Below, in pieces: positions 32,331-40,150 of a DNA stretch of 64,000 bases (its first letter is position 1; every line of letters starts with the position of its first letter). The position numbers and the translations under genes were made by a program. Source of the stretch: Gemmatimonas sp. (GTDB taxonomy: Bacteria; Gemmatimonadota; Gemmatimonadetes; Gemmatimonadales; Gemmatimonadaceae). The stretch lies in assembly GCF_031426495.1 (NCBI RefSeq), contig NZ_JANPLK010000017.1:62001-126000 (forward strand), given 5' to 3'. A model generated the notes under the pieces. It saw only the letters and a list, made by a program, of their open reading frames with translations. It was not told the origin of the DNA and did not search any database.

Positions 32331-33527
32331 ATGACGACTCGCACCATTCGCGATCTCTCCGCTGCCGACCTTGCTGGCAAGCGCGCCCTCGTGCGCGTCG
32401 ACTTCAACGTGCCGCTCGACGAGGCCGGTGCGGTCAGCGACGACACGCGTATCACAGCCGCGCTGCCCACGATTACGACGCTGCTCGATCAGGGCGCGAA
32501 GGTCGTGCTGCTGGCGCACTTCGGACGGCCGAAGGGAGCGCCCGAGGCCAAATATTCGTTGGCGCCGATTGCTGCTCGCTTGACGCGGTTGCTGCCGCGC
32601 CCCGTGCACTTCCTAGGCGAGACGGTCGGCGCCACTGCCGTGGCGGCCACGCATGCGCTTCCCAACGGGGAAGTGCTCTTGCTCGAGAACACGCGTTTCC
32701 TCGCCGGTGAAGAGCAGAACGATGACGCGCTCTCGCAGCAGCTTGCCGAGTTGGGTGATCTGTACGTGAACGACGCGTTCGGTGCGGCGCATCGCGCGCA
32801 TGCCAGCACCGCCGGCGTGGCGAAATACTGCCGGCCGGCCGTCGCGGGATTGCTGATGGAAACCGAACTCGCGTATCTGGGCGGCGCGCTCGCGGCTCCC
32901 GCGCGTCCATTCGTGGCCATTCTCGGCGGATCCAAGATTTCGGGTAAGATCGACGTCGTGGAAGCCCTCCTGCCCAAGGTCGATCACCTGCTGATCGGCG
33001 GAGCGATGGCGTGTACCTTCTTTCGCGCGATGGGCTGCGAAACCGGCAACTCGCTGGTGGAGCCCGATCGACTCGAGATGGCGAAGGACCTGCTGGCACG
33101 CGCTGGACACAAGCTGGTGCTTCCGGTCGATGCCGTGATCGCGCCGTCGATGGACGCGGGAAGCGCCGCGCGCGTGGTCGGTCGCGAGTCTATTCCAGCC
33201 GGCGAGGCCATGTTCGACATCGGCCCGGCCAGCGTGGAGCAGTACCGCACCTTGATCGAGTCGGCGCGCACCGTGCTGTGGAACGGACCGATGGGCGTAT
33301 TCGAAAAGCCACCGTTTGACGCAGGCACCTTCGCGGTGGCGCGGGCGATGGCGGTGGCCACCGATCATGGTGCCACCACGATCATCGGTGGCGGCGACTC
33401 CGCCGCGGCGGTGGCGGAGGCTGGACTCGAGTCGAAGATGTCGCATGTGTCGACCGGCGGCGGCGCCTCGCTTGAGTTCCTCGAAGGGAAGGAGCTTCCC
33501 GGCGTTTCCGCGCTCGATCGTCGCTGA
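32331..33527 (+). CDS. pgk: Phosphoglycerate kinase
   Basis: A 398-residue Pgk of standard length. RALVRVDFNVPLD opens the N-terminal domain; LLAHFGRPKG and NTRFLAGEE bind 3-phosphoglycerate; ILGGSKISGKID, NGPMGVFEKPPF and GGGDSAAAV are the nucleotide-binding parts. It produces ATP from 1,3-bisphosphoglycerate. It lies between gap and tpiA; Rho-independent termination between the genes is not clear. Confidence 0.97.
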   Translation: MTTRTIRDLSAADLAGKRALVRVDFNVPLDEAGAVSDDTRITAALPTITTLLDQGAKVVLLAHFGRPKGAPEAKYSLAPIAARLTRLLPRPVHFLGETVGATAVAATHALPNGEVLLLENTRFLAGEEQNDDALSQQLAELGDLYVNDAFGAAHRAHASTAGVAKYCRPAVAGLLMETELAYLGGALAAPARPFVAILGGSKISGKIDVVEALLPKVDHLLIGGAMACTFFRAMGCETGNSLVEPDRLEMAKDLLARAGHKLVLPVDAVIAPSMDAGSAARVVGRESIPAGEAMFDIGPASVEQYRTLIESARTVLWNGPMGVFEKPPFDAGTFAVARAMAVATDHGATTIIGGGDSAAAVAEAGLESKMSHVSTGGGASLEFLEGKELPGVSALDRR

Positions 33528-33576
33528 TCGTCGATCTGCGTTCCGTACTCACCACCTCACCGGTCACGTCCTGCCC

Positions 33577-34332
33577 ATGCATCACAAGCCCGTCATCGCC
33601 GCCAACTGGAAGCTCAATCACGGCCCAACCGACGCGAAAGCGTTTCTCCAGCGCTTCCTCGCGCAGGCGCCGAAGATGAACGACCGCACGCTGATCTTCT
33701 TTCCATCGGCCCTCACGGTGACGACGGTCGCGGATGGATTGCGTGAACGACCGGACATCTGGGTCGGCGTGCAGAACGTGCACTCGGAAGCGCAGGGCGC
33801 GTTCACTGGTGAGAACTCGGTGCTCATGGCGCGCGACGTCGGCGCCCGTGTGGTGCTGGTCGGTCACTCCGAGCGTCGGCACGTGTTCGGCGAATCGGAC
33901 GAGATGACGACGAAGAAGATGGCGTTGATCTGCCAGGCCCGTCTCGTGCCCATGCTCTGTGTCGGTGAAACGCTGGACGAGCGGGAGGCCGGGGCTACGG
34001 CGTCGGTGGTCGAGCGGCAGCTGACGGCTGGCCTGGCCGAGCTGGACGACAGTCAGGCGGCAGGAATCATGCTCGCCTATGAGCCCGTGTGGGCCATCGG
34101 CACGGGTCGTACCGCCACACCTGAGGACGCCAGCGCTATTCACAGCGTGCTCCGCGCCGCCCTCGGCAGCCGACTCGGAGAGAAGGCGGCGGCCGGCGTT
34201 CCAATTCTGTACGGCGGGTCGGTCAACCGCGGGAACGCGGCCACGTTGCTGGCGGCCCCCGACGTCGATGGGCTGCTCGTAGGCGGCGCATCGCTCGACG
34301 CCGACAGCTGGGCGAGCATCGTCCGCAGCTGA
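33577..34332 (+). CDS. tpiA: Triosephosphate isomerase
   Basis: A 251-residue TIM barrel. The opening is VIAANWKLNHG (catalytic Lys), the electrophile is H97 in GHSERR, the catalytic base is E169 in AYEPVWAIGTGRTA, and YGGSVNRGNA binds phosphate. The usual NWKMN is NWKLN here. The start ATG is preferred over an in-frame extension that lies within pgk. Confidence 0.97.
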   Translation: MHHKPVIAANWKLNHGPTDAKAFLQRFLAQAPKMNDRTLIFFPSALTVTTVADGLRERPDIWVGVQNVHSEAQGAFTGENSVLMARDVGARVVLVGHSERRHVFGESDEMTTKKMALICQARLVPMLCVGETLDEREAGATASVVERQLTAGLAELDDSQAAGIMLAYEPVWAIGTGRTATPEDASAIHSVLRAALGSRLGEKAAAGVPILYGGSVNRGNAATLLAAPDVDGLLVGGASLDADSWASIVRS

Positions 34333-34345
34333 GTCCTGCCCGGTA

Positions 34346-34378
34346 CCCCATCCAACCCGTCGCAACTGTTGGGTGGGG
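34346..34378 (+). terminator. Hairpin after tpiA
   Basis: An 11-bp stem CCCCATCCAAC/GTTGGGTGGGG (one G-T pair) with an 11-nt loop, 13 nt after tpiA. A T-run is missing; it may be a weak or Rho-assisted terminator. Confidence 0.45.
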
Positions 34379-34469
34379 AAGGACTTGCCTCGACACATCC
34401 CCTCAGCCATGTTTGAAGACTGGCGCGGCTTTCGCGCACTCTGAACGCACTCGATTCCGGCTTCGTGAT

Positions 34470-34850
34470 ATGTACACGTTCCTGCTGACTCTGCTCATTC
34501 TCGACGCGATCATTCTCGCGATCGCCGTGCTCCTTCAGTCCGGTAAGGGCGGTGGGTTGGCGGCGAGCTTCGGCGGGGCCAGCTCGTCGTCTGACTCCGT
34601 GATCGGTACGCGTCAGGCGGGCAACCTGCTCACGAAGGCAAGCTGGTGGTGTGGCGGTGTGTTCCTCGGCCTCGCGTTCATCCTCCAGATCATGTCCTCG
34701 CGTGGCACAGCGCCCAAGTCGGTGCTCGACAAGCTGGCAACACCCACAGCGCCGTCGTCCGCCCCCGCCGGTGGCGCTGCTCCCGCCGCGCCGCTGACGC
34801 AACAGCCCGCCGCTCCGGCCGCGCCGACGGCACCCGCCAAGCAGCCGTAA
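34470..34850 (+). CDS. secG: Preprotein translocase subunit SecG
   Basis: A 126-residue SecG with two TM helices (about 2-22 and 53-72), the conserved LLQSGKGGGLAASFGGA segment between them, and KASWWCGGVFL at the second helix. The last 45 residues are an Ala/Pro-rich disordered tail. It is part of SecYEG in the inner membrane. It follows tpiA, the placement found in E. coli relatives and many others. An in-frame start 57 nt upstream is rejected because it adds a charged stretch before TM1. Confidence 0.92.
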   Translation: MYTFLLTLLILDAIILAIAVLLQSGKGGGLAASFGGASSSSDSVIGTRQAGNLLTKASWWCGGVFLGLAFILQIMSSRGTAPKSVLDKLATPTAPSSAPAGGAAPAAPLTQQPAAPAAPTAPAKQP

Positions 34851-34857
34851 CCGACGC

Positions 34858-35970
34858 GTGAGCACGTTGCCTCCCAAGGGGTTCCTCCTCCTCGAGGACG
34901 GAACCCTTTTTCTCGGCCGACTCGTCGGACCGACTGCGCCGACTGTGGCGGAAGTCGTCTTCACAACCAATATGACCGGCTACCAGGAAGTCTTCACGGA
35001 CCCCTCGTATCGCGGACAGACGGTCGTGCTCACGGCTCCGCAGATCGGCAATTACGGCGTGAATACCGAAGATCCCGAATCGGCGAAACCGCAGGTTGCT
35101 GGCGTCGTAGTTCGCGAGCTCTCACCGACCTACTCGAATTGGCGCGCCACCGGCGGTCTGCGCGAATGGCTCGAGGAGCATCAGGTGCCCGTGCTGACCG
35201 AGGTTGACACGCGACGCCTCACCAAGCATCTCCGCGCTGCCGGCGTCATGCGTGGCGTGATCGGGCTGGGTGAGACGCCCTCGCGTGAAGCGCTAGCGGT
35301 GCTTGAAGGCTGCCCGAGCATGGAAGGGCTCGATCTGGCGACCGTCGTGTCAACCCGTGAGGCGTACTCCTGGGGCAAGCCCGACGCGACGTATCACGTC
35401 GTGGCCTACGACTACGGGATCAAGCGGAATATCCTGCGCTTGTTTGAGGCGCATGATTGCCGCGTGACCGTCGTACCGTCGGACACGCCGGCAGACCGCG
35501 TGCTCGCGATGAACCCCGATGGGGTGTTCTTGTCCAACGGTCCCGGCGATCCGGACGCAGTGACCTATGCACCGGCCACCATTCGTGAGATCGCCGCGAC
35601 CCAAACGCCGATGTTCGGCATTTGTCTCGGACATCAGCTGATCGGTTTGTCCTTCGGGGCGCGCACCGAGAAGATGCCGTTCGGACATCGGGGCGGAAAC
35701 CAGCCGGTGAAGGATCTCGCGACAGGCAAGGTGCTGATCACGTCTCAGAACCATGGATTCGCTGTGGTCGGGTCGATCGAGGGGGTCGAGGGAGCGCCGG
35801 ACCTTGCCATCACGCACATCAACCTCAACGATGGCACTGTCGAAGGGTTGCGTCATCGGACGCTACCGATCTTTGCGGTGCAGTACCATCCGGAGGCGGC
35901 GCCGGGACCACACGACGCGGTCCCATTGTTCGATCGGTTTCTCGAGGCCCTGAGAAATCGTCGGCAGTGA
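34858..35970 (+). CDS. carA: Carbamoyl-phosphate synthase small (glutaminase) subunit
   Basis: A 370-residue CarA. The N-terminal domain has LLLEDGTLFLGR and VVFTTNMTGYQEVFTDPSY; the class I glutaminase has catalytic C256 in FGICLGHQL, GNQPVKDL and the His/Glu pair in QYHPEAAPGPHD. It supplies ammonia to CarB for pyrimidine and arginine synthesis; carB is not in the window. It starts with GTG 7 nt after secG. Confidence 0.95.
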   Translation: MSTLPPKGFLLLEDGTLFLGRLVGPTAPTVAEVVFTTNMTGYQEVFTDPSYRGQTVVLTAPQIGNYGVNTEDPESAKPQVAGVVVRELSPTYSNWRATGGLREWLEEHQVPVLTEVDTRRLTKHLRAAGVMRGVIGLGETPSREALAVLEGCPSMEGLDLATVVSTREAYSWGKPDATYHVVAYDYGIKRNILRLFEAHDCRVTVVPSDTPADRVLAMNPDGVFLSNGPGDPDAVTYAPATIREIAATQTPMFGICLGHQLIGLSFGARTEKMPFGHRGGNQPVKDLATGKVLITSQNHGFAVVGSIEGVEGAPDLAITHINLNDGTVEGLRHRTLPIFAVQYHPEAAPGPHDAVPLFDRFLEALRNRRQ

Positions 35971-35984
35971 AGTGACCCAAACGC

Positions 35985-36013
35985 TTGACTGATAAGCACT
36001 AAGGTCCTACGTT
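35985..36013 (+). promoter_or_regulatory. Sigma70-type promoter for the HU gene
   Basis: TTGACT (35985-35990), 17-nt spacer, TACGTT (36008-36013). It begins 14 nt after the carA stop, and about 80 nt of leader follow. The spacer shares GATAAGC..TAAGG..TACGTT with the rplU promoter region. Confidence 0.55.
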
Positions 36014-36091
36014 CGCTTCCTTCGCTCGATCTTCGATGCGTGCCGGCTGCTCCCGAAACTGGGACGGCACGTCGACCCCTTGGTAGAGTCC

Positions 36092-36436
36092 ATGACGAAA
36101 GCCGATCTGGTTGAGAACGTCACGGCGCGTATCGCGCGGACGGCCGGACCGACCATCTCTAAGAAGGATTGTGCGCGGGTGGTTGACGCGTTTCTTGATG
36201 CGATCAAGGAAGCCCTTCAAGAGCAGAAAAATATAGAAGTGCGTGGTTTCGGCACGTTCAAGATCAGGCAGCGCAAGACGCGGATGGCGCGCAACCCACG
36301 CACCGGCTCGCCGGTCGAGGTGTCAGCGCGTCCTGTCCCCGTGTTCAAGCCGAGCAAGGAACTGCGCGCCATGGTGGCCGGCGTGGACGAGAGCATGCTT
36401 GAGGACGAGGAAGGCGACGAGATGCACGAGGCGTAG
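36092..36436 (+). CDS. HU family DNA-binding protein
   Basis: A 114-residue HU/IHF-fold protein. MTKADLVENVTARIA is the first helix; VRGFGTFKIRQRKTRMARNPRTG spans the beta arm, with the DNA-contacting RNPRTG at 68-73 and proline in it. After the usual end (FKPSKELR) there is an extra acidic tail, DESMLEDEEGDEMHE, making it 20-25 residues longer than HU. A TTG 12 nt upstream is in frame, but the ATG matches the family start. It acts in nucleoid packaging. Confidence 0.9.
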   Translation: MTKADLVENVTARIARTAGPTISKKDCARVVDAFLDAIKEALQEQKNIEVRGFGTFKIRQRKTRMARNPRTGSPVEVSARPVPVFKPSKELRAMVAGVDESMLEDEEGDEMHEA

Positions 36437-36470
36437 TGCGGCCCTCGCGCTTGAGTTGCATCGTCTGGCA

Positions 36471-36502
36471 ACGCCCCGCCGCGCGTTTCGCGAGCGGGGC
36501 GT
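36471..36502 (+). terminator. Hairpin(s) after the HU gene
   Basis: ACGCCCCG/CGGGGCGT (8 bp) encloses an inner CGCG/CGCG stem; it is followed at once by a second hairpin, GTCAGTG/CACTGAC at 36501-36522. No clear T-run. Confidence 0.5.
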
Positions 36503-36561
36503 CAGTGTATTGTGTCACTGACGGAACCGAACGCGGTACCGAAGGCTATCTTGTACACGAC

Positions 36562-36804
36562 ATGAGCATTCCCGTCCTTCTCTTCGCGTCGTACGCCGAC
36601 GCCTTTGGCGCCCGCCGCCTCGAGGTACCTCTCGAGGCACCGTGTCAGGTGGCCGACCTCGTGCGTGTCATCCGCACCATGCCCGGCGGCGATCGTCTGC
36701 CGGCGGCGCCACTCGTTGCGGTGAATCGCACCTGGGTCCGCGAGGACGTCGCCGTGCAGGTCGGCGATGAGATCGCGCTGATTCCTCCGGTGGCGGGCGG
36801 ATGA
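36562..36804 (+). CDS. moaD: Molybdopterin synthase sulfur carrier subunit
   Basis: An 80-residue ubiquitin-fold MoaD ending in IPPVAGG; the C-terminal GG is the thiocarboxylation site. VAVNRTWVREDVAVQVGDEIAL is the typical final half. The ATG is 126 nt inside a longer open frame whose upstream part crosses the HU terminator, so it was not used. moaE starts inside its stop codon (ATGA). Confidence 0.9.
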   Translation: MSIPVLLFASYADAFGARRLEVPLEAPCQVADLVRVIRTMPGGDRLPAAPLVAVNRTWVREDVAVQVGDEIALIPPVAGG

Positions 36805-37250
36805 CCATGGTCGAGAGCGGCGTCTTGCATGTGGCGATCGTGGCGGCGCCGATCGACGTGGGGGCGCTCCTGTCCCGTGCGCAGGCCCCAGGCGTTGGCG
36901 CCGTGTCGCTGTTCCTGGGTACGGTGCGCGACCTGAACGACGGGCGCCCGGTGAGCGGGATGGACTATGAGGCGTACGTGCCGATGGCCGAGTCCGAGCT
37001 GAGGGCGATCGCGGAGGAAACGTGTGCGCGTAGCGCGGGGTTGCGGCTCGTGGTCGAACACCGAGTGGGCGCACTCGAGATCGGCGAGGCCAGCGTTGCC
37101 ATCGTCGCGGCGCACGCACACCGCGCGCAGGCGATGGACGCGGCCCGCGAGGTCATCGAGTCGCTGAAGCAGCGCGTGCCGATCTGGAAACGCGAGCACT
37201 ATCTCAGCGGCGATCGTGAGTGGATCGATCCCACGAAGGTCCAGTCATGA
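36801..37250 (+). CDS. moaE: Molybdopterin synthase catalytic subunit
   Basis: A 149-residue MoaE. SLFLGTVRDLNDG and DYEAYVPMAESEL are the conserved core, VEHRVGALEIGEASVAI follows, and PIWKREHY near the C-terminus carries the active-site lysine. With MoaD it turns cyclic pyranopterin monophosphate into molybdopterin. It overlaps moaD and moaA, forming a compact moaDEA unit; moaC and mogA/moeA are not in view. Confidence 0.93.
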   Translation: MTMVESGVLHVAIVAAPIDVGALLSRAQAPGVGAVSLFLGTVRDLNDGRPVSGMDYEAYVPMAESELRAIAEETCARSAGLRLVVEHRVGALEIGEASVAIVAAHAHRAQAMDAAREVIESLKQRVPIWKREHYLSGDREWIDPTKVQS

Positions 37251-38242
37251 CGGCGCCGGTAAAGGGCGAGTCGCACGATCAGTTCGGTCGGAAGATCGAG
37301 TATCTGCGCATCTCCGTGACGGATCGCTGCAACTTCCGCTGCCAGTATTGCATGCCACTGGAAGGGCTCCCGTGGCTGCCGAAGGCAGAGATCCTGCGCT
37401 ACGAGGAGATCGCCGAGGTGGTGCGACAGCTGGCGCCTATGGGGCTGCGACGGCTTCGCATTACCGGCGGCGAACCCACGATCCGACCGCAACTTGGCGA
37501 CCTGGTGCGCATGTTGCGCGACATCCCCGGGATCGAGGATATCGCGCTCTCCACCAACGGCGTAAAGCTGCCGACCATGGCCGCTGAATTGGCCGCTGCC
37601 GGTCTCGATCGCGTGAACATCAGTGCGGACTCGCTGCGCCCCGATCGCGTGGTCAAGATCGCGCGTCGGGATTTGCATTTCGATCTCGTGGTCTCCGCGC
37701 GCGCGGCGCAGGCCGCCGGACTGGGCCCCATCAAGATCAACGTGGTCGTCATGCGCGGGATCAATGACGACGAAATCGCCGACTTCGCAGCGCTGACCCG
37801 GGACAATCCTTGGCACGTGCGGTTTATCGAACTCATGCCCGTGGGTGAGTTGCGCGAGCTGACGTTTGATCACGTCGTGCCTACGGATGAAGTTCTGGCC
37901 CGCATCCGTGCGGTCGATGCGCTGCTGCCCGATGACGGTCCGGCGCGCGGCAACGGGCCGGCCGTGTACTACCGGTATCCTGACGCGGCTGGCACGGTCG
38001 GCGTCATCACCCCGATGACGCACACCTACTGCGAGCGGTGCAACCGCGTACGCCTCACGGCCGACGGGCGACTGCGCACGTGTCTCTTCGGAGATCACGA
38101 GGTCTTACTGCGTGATGCGATCAGGAACGGCACGCCGCTCGGACCGTTATTCTTGCAGGCGCTGGCCGAGAAACCAAAGGCGCATGAACTGTTGCAGATG
38201 CGCGTCGGTGGACTCAAGGCGCTCAGTCAGGTCGGCGGCTGA
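37247..38242 (+). CDS. moaA: GTP 3',8-cyclase
   Basis: A 331-residue radical SAM enzyme. The SAM cluster is C28, C32, C35 (CNFRCQYC), the second 4Fe-4S cluster C262, C265, C279 (CERCNRVRL ... RTC). RITGGEPTIR and INVVVMRGIND are further conserved parts. The chain ends QVGG; the C-terminal GG is needed for activity in MoaA. It converts GTP to 3',8-cyclo-7,8-dihydro-GTP, the first step of molybdenum cofactor synthesis. The ATG overlaps the moaE stop. Confidence 0.95.
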   Translation: MTAPVKGESHDQFGRKIEYLRISVTDRCNFRCQYCMPLEGLPWLPKAEILRYEEIAEVVRQLAPMGLRRLRITGGEPTIRPQLGDLVRMLRDIPGIEDIALSTNGVKLPTMAAELAAAGLDRVNISADSLRPDRVVKIARRDLHFDLVVSARAAQAAGLGPIKINVVVMRGINDDEIADFAALTRDNPWHVRFIELMPVGELRELTFDHVVPTDEVLARIRAVDALLPDDGPARGNGPAVYYRYPDAAGTVGVITPMTHTYCERCNRVRLTADGRLRTCLFGDHEVLLRDAIRNGTPLGPLFLQALAEKPKAHELLQMRVGGLKALSQVGG

Positions 38243-38283
38243 CTGCTCGGTGCACGATCTCGAGACGGGCGCAGCTGTTCGTG

Positions 38284-38312
38284 TTGCTCGCGTTGGTGCA
38301 GCCCTCTATGTT
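38284..38312 (+). promoter_or_regulatory. Possible sigma70-type promoter for mdh
   Basis: TTGCTC (38284-38289), 17-nt spacer, TATGTT (38307-38312), in the 190-nt gap between moaA and mdh. The leader would be about 115 nt. Confidence 0.45.
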
Positions 38313-38434
38313 GCGATCGCTGTCCTCTTCGCAGCGACGATGTGCGACTAACCGTCTAACCGCGATTTAGCCCGCGCGTCGCCCTCCGCATTCTTTCACT
38401 TCGCTCGGACACCCGTTCGGAGAACCGGCACAAC

Positions 38435-39364
38435 ATGGTCAATAAGATCACGGTCGTTGGCGCGGGCAATGTCGGCGCCACGACGGCGCAGCGCATCGCC
38501 GAGAAGTCGCTCGGACGCACGGTGGTGATGGTCGACGTCGTCGACGGCATCCCGCAAGGCAAAGGCCTCGACCAGTGGGAGTCGGCGCCGGTCGAAGGCT
38601 TCGACACGCGCGTCATCGGCACGAACGGCTACGAAGAAACGGCCGGTTCGGACATCGTCGTCATCACGGCGGGCATCGCCCGGAAGCCGGGCATGTCGCG
38701 TGACGACCTGCTGAACACGAACGCGGGCATTGTGAAGTCGGTGTCGGAGCAGATCAAGGCCACGTCGCCGAATGCGATCGTGATCGTGGTCTCGAACCCG
38801 CTCGACGTGATGTGCTACGTCGCGAAGCAGGTGACAGGCTTCCCGCGCGAGCGCGTAATCGGCATGGCCGGCGTACTCGACACCGCGCGCTACCGTTCGT
38901 TCATCGCCGAAGCGCTCGATGTATCGGTGCGCGATATTCAGGCCATGGTGTTGGGTGGACATGGCGACACGATGGTGCCGCTGATTTCCTACACCACGAT
39001 TAGTGGCATCCCGGTCACACAGCTGATGCCGCGCGAGCAGCTCGACGCCATCGTGCAGCGTGCGCGCGACGGCGGCGCCGAGATCGTGAAGTATCTGAAG
39101 ACCGGTTCGGCGTACTATGCGCCGTCGTCGGGTGCGGTGGAGATGGTCGAAGCGATCGTGCATGATCGCAAGCGCATCCTGCCGTGTGCCGCGTGGCTCG
39201 AAGGCGAGTACGGGCTGTCGGGACTGTTCCTCGGCGTGCCCTGCAAGCTCGGTCGCAACGGTCTCGAGCAGATCCTCGAAATCGACCTCACTGACGACGA
39301 GCGCGCCGCGCTCGAACGCTCCGCACAGGCTGTGCGCGAGCCGATGTCCGTGATTTCCCTCTGA
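38435..39364 (+). CDS. mdh: Malate dehydrogenase (LDH-like type)
   Basis: A 309-residue NAD-dependent malate dehydrogenase. ITVVGAGNVGATTAQ binds NAD, with Asp in VMVDVVDGIPQGKGLD; ITAGIARKPGMSRDDLL contains the substrate arginines; VLGGHGDTMVPL contains the catalytic His. The IARKPGMSR loop is the malate-specific form rather than lactate. A good Shine-Dalgarno (GGAG) precedes it. With the downstream sdhCAB it places two neighbouring TCA steps together; a terminator lies between them. Confidence 0.95.
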   Translation: MVNKITVVGAGNVGATTAQRIAEKSLGRTVVMVDVVDGIPQGKGLDQWESAPVEGFDTRVIGTNGYEETAGSDIVVITAGIARKPGMSRDDLLNTNAGIVKSVSEQIKATSPNAIVIVVSNPLDVMCYVAKQVTGFPRERVIGMAGVLDTARYRSFIAEALDVSVRDIQAMVLGGHGDTMVPLISYTTISGIPVTQLMPREQLDAIVQRARDGGAEIVKYLKTGSAYYAPSSGAVEMVEAIVHDRKRILPCAAWLEGEYGLSGLFLGVPCKLGRNGLEQILEIDLTDDERAALERSAQAVREPMSVISL

Positions 39365-39374
39365 TTCTGACGGG

Positions 39375-39413
39375 ACCGGCGCGATCACTACGGTGAGCGC
39401 GCCGGTTTCTTCT
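39375..39413 (+). terminator. Terminator after mdh
   Basis: A 9-bp stem ACCGGCGCG/CGCGCCGGT with a 14-nt loop that can pair further, followed by TTCTTCTTCT. sdhC starts about 14 nt later. Confidence 0.75.
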
Positions 39414-39426
39414 TCTGACCCCGCCT

Positions 39427-40149
39427 ATGTACGTTCTCTCGCGTTTCTGGCAAAGCACGATCGGCAAGAAGATCGTGATGGCGGTGACCGGGATCATCGG
39501 GATCCTGTTCGTCATCGGCCACATGTCCGGCAATCTGCTCATGTTCAAGGGGCAGGAGGCCATGTATCACTATGCGCTCCTGCTGCGCACGAGCATGCCG
39601 CTGCTGTACGCGGTTCGCGCCGCTCTGATCGCCGCGGTCGTGCTACATGCGGTGGCGGCCTATCAGCTTACCATGATGTCGCGCAAGGCGCGTCCACAGG
39701 GGTACGCCGAGCGCCGCCCGCAGGTCACCACCTTCGCCGCACGCACTATCCGCTGGGGCGGTGTGCTGTTGCTGGTCTTCATCGTCGCGCATCTGCTCCA
39801 GCTCACGCTTGGAACGATCCACCCGGACTTCACGCATCTCGATCCGTACAACAACGTGCGCATTCTGCTGTCGAATCCGCTGATGGCCGCGTTCTACGTG
39901 CTGGCGATGGCCGCCCTTGGCTTGCACTTGTATCACGGCAGCTGGGCCGTGGTACGCACCTTGGGGGTGGCTCGCCCGTCGGAAAATCCGCTCAAGCGAC
40001 GCGTGGCGCTGGCGATCGCCATCATCGTCGCCGCTGGTTTCATGATCATTCCGATTGCCGCCGTGCTCGGCAAATTTGCGCCCGCACCACCGCTTGCCGA
40101 ATCGTCGGCGGCGACTGCGCTGGCGACGCCCGCTGCGGAGGCCCACTGA
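39427..40149 (+). CDS. sdhC: Succinate dehydrogenase cytochrome b558 subunit
   Basis: A 240-residue integral membrane protein with five TM helices (approximately 15-36, 60-83, 108-130, 150-172, 193-215), the single-subunit, diheme SdhC type of Bacillus, Wolinella and Bacteroidota. Candidate heme histidines are in GHMSGN, LLHAVAAY, VAHLLQ and GLHLYHG. No sdhD follows, in line with this type. It anchors SdhAB and passes electrons to menaquinone or another quinone. An Ala-rich C-terminal tail follows the last helix. Confidence 0.88.
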   Translation: MYVLSRFWQSTIGKKIVMAVTGIIGILFVIGHMSGNLLMFKGQEAMYHYALLLRTSMPLLYAVRAALIAAVVLHAVAAYQLTMMSRKARPQGYAERRPQVTTFAARTIRWGGVLLLVFIVAHLLQLTLGTIHPDFTHLDPYNNVRILLSNPLMAAFYVLAMAALGLHLYHGSWAVVRTLGVARPSENPLKRRVALAIAIIVAAGFMIIPIAAVLGKFAPAPPLAESSAATALATPAAEAH

Positions 40150-40150
40150 T

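Noticed and set aside
38112..38351. 79-codon frame at the end of moaA with a hydrophobic tail
   Set aside because: Mostly antiphase to moaA; the tail lies over a promoter-like pair and has no own start signal.
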